Part shown: positions 53,412 to 59,145 of the stretch, piece by piece
Layout: each line of letters begins with the position of its first letter
How positions within the stretch are numbered: the first letter of the stretch is position 1
NCBI GenBank assembly: GCA_003141455.1
Contig: PLMA01000056.1
Location: 15,005 to 74,149 of the forward strand
Direction: 5' to 3'
Length of the DNA stretch: 59,145 nucleotides
DNA from: Chloroflexota bacterium
GTDB lineage: Bacteria; Chloroflexota; Limnocylindria; Limnocylindrales; CSP1-4
The notes under the pieces: model-generated
Database searches by the model: none
Seen by the model: the letters and a program-made list of their open reading frames with translations, nothing else
What the model was told of the DNA's origin: nothing
Program-made: the position numbers and the translations under genes

Positions 53412-54562
53412 CTACGGCATGAAGTAGCCGGTCACATCGAAGATCACGTGGGCGATGGGACCCGGAGCCGGCGCGACGAAGGTGACGCTCAGGGTGCCTG
53501 TGGGACCCAGGGCGACCGTCACCCCGTTGGCCCGGTCGTCACCGACCGGGAAGTTCAGAGTCGAACTGGTGGGGTCGTTCATCGCCACAGGACCCAGGTA
53601 CAGATAGCCGTTGCTGGTCTGGCCCGTCACGGTCAGGTTGCCGGTCACCGCGGGGACCGATGCCGGTACGCCGCCACGCCCGCTGACCCCGAACGTACGT
53701 GCCGCGTGCGAGGTGGATGGACCGGCCAGACCTGTGCCTGAGCGGGTGTCCAGAATGCGCGACGGAGTGAGAGGTACGTAGCTAGCGCCGCTGCTGTTGG
53801 GCACGAAGTAGCCGGTCACGTCGAAGATGACGTGGGCGATAGGACCCGGACTAGGCGCGACGAAGGTGACGCTCAGGGTGCCTCCGGCTCCCAGGGCAAC
53901 GGTCACGCCATTGGCCCGGTCATCGCCGACCGGGAAGTTCAGAGTCGAGCTGGTGGGATCGTTGGTCGCGTTCGGACCGATAAACAGATAGCCCTTGCTC
54001 GTCTGACCCGTCACGGTGAGGTTGCCGGTCGCGGCTGTGGCGTTTGATGGCACTCCGCCATGGCCGGTTACCTGGAACGTACGCGCCGCGTGCGAGCCGG
54101 AGGGACCGCTCAGACCCGTGCCGGAGCGGGTGTCCAAAAGGCGTGCCGGGGTGAGCGGGAAGTACGTGGCGCCGCTGGCACCGGGCACGAAGTAGCCGGT
54201 CACATCGAAGATAACGTGGGCAATCGGACCCGGATTCGGGGCGACGAATGTGACGCTCAGGGTGCCACCGACTCCCAGGGCCACGGTCACTCCGTTGGCT
54301 CGGTCGTCACCGACTGGGAAGTTCAGGGTCGAACTGGTCGGGTCGTTCATGGCGACCGGACCGAGGAACAGATAGCCCGAGCTGGTCTGGCCCGTCACGG
54401 TCAGGTTTCCGGTCACCGCGGAGGCGATGGCGGGAACGCCACTGGTGCCGCCCATCACCTGGAACGTACGCGCCACGTGCGAGCTGGATGGACCAGACAG
54501 CCCTGTGCCGGTGCGAGTGTCGAGGATGCGCGTCGGGGTGAGCGGGAAGTAGGTGGCCCCCC
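53412..54562 (-). CDS. Surface-repeat protein 1, 3' part (after frameshift)
   Basis: This frame carries three tandem modules of about 120-130 residues, each with TPxRxLDTRxGTGLSGPS, ARTFxVxGxGGVP, [15 protein letters not shown], [20 protein letters not shown] and [10 protein letters not shown]. They are beta-rich surface modules also seen in many actinobacterial secreted proteins. The frame is open upstream to 54686 but without module-like sequence. It continues the gene that starts at 55924, from which it is separated by a one-base shift in a C6 run (54557-54562). With the shift repaired, the protein would be about 836 residues. Confidence 0.75.
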
Positions 54563-55924
54563 AAGCGGGGTGACAGAGTTCGACGCGGCAGATGCAGGGC
54601 CGGGTCCGACGCCGTTCGTGGCCACCACCGTGAACGTATAGGCAGTGCCGTTGGTGAGGAAGCCCACGGCGCAGGCGGTCGCCCAACCGGGCGGGTTACA
54701 GGTTCGGCCGCCGGGCGACGAGGTTACGGTGTAGCCGGTGATCGCGCTGCCGTTGGCCGCGGGAGCCGTCCAGGAGACACTCGCCATCTTGTTGCCGGGG
54801 GTCGCGGTGACGCCGGTCGGGGCGTCGGGGACAGCCATCCAGACCACGGGGACGGTGCTCGAGGTCGCCCGTTCCGAACTGCCGTCGGCGCGTGCGATGA
54901 CGGCCCTGTACGAGCGAGACGTTGCTGTTGCGCTTGTGACGGTCGTAACGCAGGGCGTGCTCGAGCAGGGCGTCCCCACGACCGAGCCGTTGCCGTCCAG
55001 GATGTCGACGTAGAAGGGCGAACGCCAGGGGCTCTGGTTCGCCGTAGCCGTCAGGGTGACATTCGTGCCGGCCGGGACCGGAGTGGCGCTCGCCGTCAGG
55101 GTCACCGTCCAGGGTGGGATCAGGGTGAGGGTCACATCCTTCCCGGTCAGGGAGGTCGTGACGACCGGGACGTTGAGGAGGAAGTTGTACCAATACGTCC
55201 CGGACTGGTCCAGGAAATCGAGGTCGTACGTGGTGTTCGGCGCCGCAACGATCGAGTAGTTGCCGCCGCTGACAGTGGTCGTGCTCTGGCAGGGGACGTC
55301 GTCGGGCGCGACACAGGCATAGACGGGGATGCCCACCAAGCCAACGGCGGACGCGTTCTTCACCGTACCCGCGATGGTCACGCTCGACCAGACCACGGTG
55401 ACGATGCTCGAGGTCGCCTGTACGTGACTGCCGTCGTTGTATGCGATGACGGCCGTGTACGAGCGTGACGCTGGTGTCGCGCTCGCGACCGACCAGGCGC
55501 ACGTCGTGCCAAACCAGCAGGGCGTCCCGACGACGGAGCCGCCGCTCAGGAGGACGATCCAGTAGTCCGTGAGTGTAATGTCCTGGTTCGCCGTCGCCGT
55601 CAGGGTGACGGTTGTGCCGGGCAAGACCCATATGGCACTCGCCGCCAGGGTCACCGCATAGGGGGCGTCATTGGGCGAGACCGTCCCGACGGCGGGACCT
55701 GCGGGGTCGCAAGGCTTGCCGGCGCTTGTCGTTGGAGCGCAGTCCGCGGGCTCTTGGGTGGTGGTGACCTGACCGACCGCCGGAGCCGCGTCACCAGCTG
55801 CCGCCTGGGCAGCCGGCAGATTCGCCGATGGCCCCAGCGGAGCCGCGGCCGCCCCCGCCACGCCGGCGGTCGCGATCGCAAATGCGCCGAGAATCGAAAG
55901 CAGCAGGCGTCCCGAGCGTGTCAC
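54455..55924 (-). CDS. Surface-repeat protein 1, 5' part (signal peptide and Ig-like domains)
   Basis: This part starts at GTG 55924, six bases after GGAG. It has a signal peptide (RLLLSILGAFAIATAGVAGA) and two Ig/PKD-like domains of LTATANQ...SRSYTAVIAYNDGS type. A carboxypeptidase-regulatory-like domain (SVTIAGTVKNASAVGLVG) lies between them, followed by a fibronectin type III-like domain (PDAPTGVTATPGNKMASVSW). At VTPLGG it meets the G6 tract (C6 at 54557-54562); one more G would give VTPLGGATYFPLTP and join the LDTR modules. As it stands the frame ends in a nonsense tail. Product would be an extracellular adhesin- or carbohydrate-binding-like surface protein. Confidence 0.78.
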   Translation of the reverse strand: MTRSGRLLLSILGAFAIATAGVAGAAAAPLGPSANLPAAQAAAGDAAPAVGQVTTTQEPADCAPTTSAGKPCDPAGPAVGTVSPNDAPYAVTLAASAIWVLPGTTVTLTATANQDITLTDYWIVLLSGGSVVGTPCWFGTTCAWSVASATPASRSYTAVIAYNDGSHVQATSSIVTVVWSSVTIAGTVKNASAVGLVGIPVYACVAPDDVPCQSTTTVSGGNYSIVAAPNTTYDLDFLDQSGTYWYNFLLNVPVVTTSLTGKDVTLTLIPPWTVTLTASATPVPAGTNVTLTATANQSPWRSPFYVDILDGNGSVVGTPCSSTPCVTTVTSATATSRSYRAVIARADGSSERATSSTVPVVWMAVPDAPTGVTATPGNKMASVSWTAPAANGSAITGYTVTSSPGGRTCNPPGWATACAVGFLTNGTAYTFTVVATNGVGPGPASAASNSVTPLGGPPTSRSPRRASSTLAPAQGCLVHPARTWRVRSR

Positions 55925-56043
55925 GTCAGTCTCCCCATCTCTTCCAGCCCGGGACGCTGGGACCGGCTAGTCAATCTGCCCCCAGCAGATCCTTCCACGG
56001 GCAGCCTACGCCGCCGACATTACAAACGCCAGAGGTGGTCTCG
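55925..56043 (-). repeat. Duplicated 5' leader, copy 1
   Basis: This 119-base stretch before the GTG start is about 90% identical to the leader of the next array gene (57935-58055). It contains a hairpin with ATCTGC arms (55974-55979 and 55985-55990) around a 5-base loop. The same arms occur in copy 2 with a 6-base loop. This suggests a recent gene duplication and possibly a conserved leader RNA or promoter. Confidence 0.7.
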
Positions 56044-56158
56044 GGGCGCGCCGACGCCAGGCCTTGCCCGGCCATCCCGCCCTACGGCATGTAGTAGCCG
56101 GTCACATCGAAGATCGCGTGGGCCGTGGGTCCCGGATTCGGGGCGACAAAGGTGACGC

Positions 56159-57934
56159 TCAGAGCGCCTCCGGCACCCAGGGCCACCGTGACCCGTTAGC
56201 CCGATCGTCGGCGACCGGGAAGTTGAGAGTCGAGCTCGTCGGGTCGTTCATCGGGGCGGGGCCGATGTACAGGTAGCCGTTACTGGTCTGGGCCGTCACC
56301 GTCAGGTTGCCGACCATGGCATTGGCCAAGATCACGCCGACGCCGCTCACGTTGAACGTGCGTGCCGCGTGTGAGCTGAAGGGTCCCGACAGGCCGCCCG
56401 TGCCGTTACGGGTATCGAGGATGCGGGTCGGGTCGAGCGCGACGAAGGTGGAGCCGCTCGACATTTCCGTGAAGTAGCCGGTCACGTCGAAGACGACGTG
56501 GGCCGTGGCGGCCCCGGCCGAGGCGACGAAGGTGATTCCGACAATGCCTGGGTCAGCGAGAGCCACAGTCACGCCGTTGGCTCGGTCGTCACCGACCGGG
56601 AAGTTCAGGGTGGAACTCGTCGGGTTGTTCGTCGCGACGGGACCGATGTCCAGATAGCCCGGACTGGTCTGGCCGGTCACGGTCAGGTTGCCGGTCACCG
56701 CCACGGCGCTGGCCGGGACGATGCCGCCGGTGACCACCAACGTCTGCGCCACATGCGAGCTGAAGGGACCGGACAACCCTGTCCCGTTGCGCGTGTCGAG
56801 GAGCCGGGTGGGGGGGAGCGGATTGTAGGTGGAGCCGCTGGCGTCGGTCGTGAAGTAGCCGGTCACATCAAAGAGCACGTGGGCCGTGGGACCCGAAGCA
56901 GGGGCGACGAAGGTGACGCTCAGGGTGCCTGTGGCGCCCAGGGAGACCGTCACCCCGTTGGCTCGATCGTCACCGACCGGGAAGTTCAGGGTAGAACTCG
57001 TCGGGTCGTTCTTAGCGACGGGGCCGATGAACAGGTAGCCCGAGCTGGTCTGGGCGGTCACGGTCAGGTTGCCGGTCACAGCCGTCGCGTTCGAGGGCAC
57101 CAGGCCCTTACCGGTCACCTGGAACGTGCGCGCCGCGTGGTTGCTGAAGGGCCCGGACAAACCCGTGCCGTTGCGCGTGTCGAGGATGCGCGCGGGAGTG
57201 AGCGGGTGGTACGTGGAACCGGGAAGCGGCGTTACAAAGGCGCCCCAGCCCGAGGGCGGCCCCGTGCCGGAGGCGTTGGTGGCCGTGACCGTGATCACGT
57301 AGTCGGTGCGGTCGACGAGACCGGTGATGGTGCACGTGAGCGGTCCGGCCGTCCAGGTGCAGGTCTTGCCGCCGGGCATGGCCTTAGCGGTGTAGGAGGT
57401 GATGGGGCCGCTGGGAGACATCGCTCCGGTCCAGGAGACGACGGCCGAGTTGTGAGTGCCCACGGCGCCGACGCCGGACGGTGCGGTGGGGGCGTTCGTC
57501 CAGACCACCGTGACGCTGTCTGAAGCCGCCTGCACGGACGTGCCGTTGGACGCAGCGATGACGGCCGTGTACGAGACAGACGCTGGTGTGGCGCTCGTGA
57601 CCGTCCACGACCACGTCGTGCCATAGCCCCCGAGCCCCACGATGGTGCTGCCGTTCAGCAGGACGAAGGACCAGGCGTCAGATGCAACGTCGTGGTTGGC
57701 CGTGGCCGTCAGGGTGACATTCGCGCCGGGCGCGACCACCATGGCGCTCGACGCCAGGCTCACCGTCCAGGCCAAATCGGGCGAGACCGGCTCGCTGGTC
57801 GGGAGAGCTGCCGCCTGGGCAGCCGGCAGACTAGCCGATGGCTCCAGCGGAGCAGCCGCCGCCCCCGCCACCCCGGCGGTCGCGATCGCTAATGCGCCGA
57901 GAATCGAAAGCAGCAGCCGTCCCGAGCGTGTCAC
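56159..57934 (-). CDS. Surface-repeat protein 2 (frameshifted at the C-terminus)
   Basis: This frame starts at GTG 57934, six bases after GGAG, and has the same signal peptide as protein 1 (RLLLSILGALAIATAGVAGA). One Ig-like domain and one fibronectin III-like domain (APSGVGAVGTHNSAVVSW) follow, then three LDTR modules, at GSTYHPLTPARILD, GSTYNPLPPTRLLD and GSTFVALDPTRILD. Near the end it reads DDRANGSRWPWVPEAL, whereas the sibling gene reads DDRANGVTVALGAGG. The cause is a CCC run at 56192-56194 where the sibling has CCCC. Corrected, the protein would continue to TAG at 56082 and end GYYMP. Secreted surface role, as for protein 1. Confidence 0.78.
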   Translation of the reverse strand: MTRSGRLLLSILGALAIATAGVAGAAAAPLEPSASLPAAQAAALPTSEPVSPDLAWTVSLASSAMVVAPGANVTLTATANHDVASDAWSFVLLNGSTIVGLGGYGTTWSWTVTSATPASVSYTAVIAASNGTSVQAASDSVTVVWTNAPTAPSGVGAVGTHNSAVVSWTGAMSPSGPITSYTAKAMPGGKTCTWTAGPLTCTITGLVDRTDYVITVTATNASGTGPPSGWGAFVTPLPGSTYHPLTPARILDTRNGTGLSGPFSNHAARTFQVTGKGLVPSNATAVTGNLTVTAQTSSGYLFIGPVAKNDPTSSTLNFPVGDDRANGVTVSLGATGTLSVTFVAPASGPTAHVLFDVTGYFTTDASGSTYNPLPPTRLLDTRNGTGLSGPFSSHVAQTLVVTGGIVPASAVAVTGNLTVTGQTSPGYLDIGPVATNNPTSSTLNFPVGDDRANGVTVALADPGIVGITFVASAGAATAHVVFDVTGYFTEMSSGSTFVALDPTRILDTRNGTGGLSGPFSSHAARTFNVSGVGVILANAMVGNLTVTAQTSNGYLYIGPAPMNDPTSSTLNFPVADDRANGSRWPWVPEAL

Positions 57935-58055
57935 GTCAGTCTCCCCATCTCTTCCGGCCCCGGGACGCTGGGACCGGCTAGTCAATCTGCACCCCAGCAG
58001 ATCCTTCCGCGGGCAGCCTACGCCGCGGCCATTACAAACGCCAGAGGTGGTCTCG
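57935..58055 (-). repeat. Duplicated 5' leader, copy 2
   Basis: This 121-base counterpart of the leader at 55925-56043 keeps the ATCTGC hairpin arms (57985-57990 and 57997-58002) with a loop one base longer. The match ends at GGTGGTCTCG, after which the two upstream regions differ, marking the edge of the duplication. Confidence 0.7.
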
Positions 58056-58158
58056 TCTCCGGAGGCCTCTTCGCCGGGACCAGGTCCGCGTCCTGTTCGA
58101 CGGCGCCCTACTCGCGCAGGCCCGAAAGTCTCGCCAGGCCTTGCCCGGCCATCCCGCC

Positions 58159-59145
58159 CTAGGGCATGTAGTAGCCGGTCACATCGAAGATCGCGTGGGC
58201 CGTGGGTCCCGGATTCGGAGCGACAAACGTGACGCTCAGAGCGCCTCCGGCTCCCAGGGCCACCGTGACCCCGTTGGCTCGATCGTCGGCGACCGGGAAG
58301 TTGAGAGTCGAGCTCGTCGGGTCGTTCAGCGGGGCGGGGCCGATGTACAGATAACCTTTGCTGGTCTGGCCCGTCACCGTCAGGTTGCCGACCATGGCAT
58401 TGGCCGAGATCACGCCGACGCCGCTCACGTGGAACTCGCGCGCCGCGTGTGAACTGAAGGGTCCCGACAGGCCGCCCGTGCCGTTGCGTGTATCGAGAAT
58501 GCGGGTCGGGTTGAGCGCTACGAAAGTGGAGCCGGTCGGCATGGGCACGAAGTAGCCGGTCACGTCGAAGACGACGTGGGCCGTGGCTGTCCCGGCCGAG
58601 GCGACAAAGGTGATGCCAACAATGCCTGGGGGATTGAGAGCCACAGTCACCCCGTTGGCTCGGTCGTCGCCGACTGGGAAGTTGAGAGTAGAACTCGTCG
58701 GGTTGTTCATCGCGGTCGGACCGATGTACAGATAGCCCGGACTGGTCTGGCCCGTCACGGTCAGGTTGCCGGTCACGGCCATGGCGTTGACCGGCACGAC
58801 GCCGCCTATGACATTGAACGTCCGCGCTACGTGCGAGCTGAAGGGACCGGACAACCCTGTGCCGTTGCGCGTGTCGAGAATGCGCGTCGGAGTGAGCGGC
58901 ACGTAAGTGGAGCCGCTCGCGTCCGTCGTGAAGTAGCCGGTCACATCGAAGAGCACGTGGGTCGTGGGACCCGGAGCCGGGGCGACGAAGGTGACACTGA
59001 GAATGCCTCCGGCGCCCAGAGCCACCGTCACCCCGTTGGCTCGATCGTCGCCGACCGGGAAGTTGAGGGTCGAACTCGTCGGGTCGTTCATCGCGTTCGG
59101 ACCGATGAATAGATAACCCTTGCTGGTCTGGGCGGTCACTGTCAG
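58159..59145 (-). CDS. Surface-repeat protein 3, partial (C-terminal modules)
   Basis: This is the 3' end of a third array gene; its start lies outside the window. Visible are part of one LDTR module and two complete ones (GSTYVPLTPTRILD and GSTFVALNPTRILD), ending GYYMP. The modules match modules two and three of protein 2 in order, so it is a whole-gene duplicate. Here the run that is shifted in protein 2 is intact (DDRANGVTVALGAGGALSVT). The first codon in the window is CTG of LTVTAQT. It presumably has the same secreted role. Confidence 0.82.
   Translation of the reverse strand: MTVTAQTSKGYLFIGPNAMNDPTSSTLNFPVGDDRANGVTVALGAGGILSVTFVAPAPGPTTHVLFDVTGYFTTDASGSTYVPLTPTRILDTRNGTGLSGPFSSHVARTFNVIGGVVPVNAMAVTGNLTVTGQTSPGYLYIGPTAMNNPTSSTLNFPVGDDRANGVTVALNPPGIVGITFVASAGTATAHVVFDVTGYFVPMPTGSTFVALNPTRILDTRNGTGGLSGPFSSHAAREFHVSGVGVISANAMVGNLTVTGQTSKGYLYIGPAPLNDPTSSTLNFPVADDRANGVTVALGAGGALSVTFVAPNPGPTAHAIFDVTGYYMP

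Noticed and set aside
53412-59145. CRISPR-like or satellite repeats
   Set aside because: The long periodic similarity comes from coding modules of about 120-130 residues with protein-level conservation.

Overview
The window is GC-rich bacterial chromosome with frequent GTG and TTG starts, strong GGAGG-type ribosome binding sites and short operons. The gene mix suggests a Chloroflexota lineage close to the soil and freshwater Limnocylindria type, although an actinobacterium cannot be excluded without a search. It combines Pro-Thr linkers, LDTR..GYF surface repeats, DUF3105, DUF5317, DUF5661, an F420-type oxidoreductase, ECF sigma factors fused by operon to beta-propeller membrane proteins, and sugar ABC systems. 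No complete tRNA, rRNA, CRISPR array, phage or insertion sequence is visible.

Region 1 to 16.2 kb is a patchwork of small transcription units: the end of an ABC-2 export system, an AI-2E transporter, a sialidase-like lipoprotein, an ECF sigma and propeller pair, two tandem MDR dehydrogenases, small membrane proteins, a large GT2 glycosyltransferase, and a stress cluster (CsbD, GlsB/YeaQ, a 20-residue membrane peptide). Its gaps hold at least seven copies of a dispersed repeat on one strand. The 3' end of this repeat copies the T-arm, acceptor strand and CCA end of a proline-type tRNA. This repeat is the most unusual feature of the window.

Region 16.2 to 30 kb holds a second ECF sigma with a Kelch-propeller partner, a GH51 arabinofuranosidase, an M50 site-2 protease, an LCP ligase, a TetR/SnoaL divergent pair with two clear operators, metF, an MMPL transporter and a DHA2-type drug exporter. 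Region 30.4 to 38.3 kb is a five-gene oligosaccharide operon (binding protein, two permeases, GH31, clan-A glycosidase) divergent from a LacI regulator, with a perfect palindromic operator between them.

Region 38.7 to 49 kb carries DUF3105, a secreted metallophosphatase, a lipoprotein serpin, and a reverse-strand run: HD-GYP, a DUF5317-MFS fusion, an acidic membrane protein, pcm, a deazaflavin-type reductase and an NmrA protein. Region 49.4 to 59.1 kb has a very large STAND/SARP regulator, a dodecin, and a tandem array of at least three paralogous secreted proteins made of LDTR..GYF modules. Two of these have single-base frameshifts in G runs. The same module ends the metallophosphatase, suggesting a shared cell-surface function.
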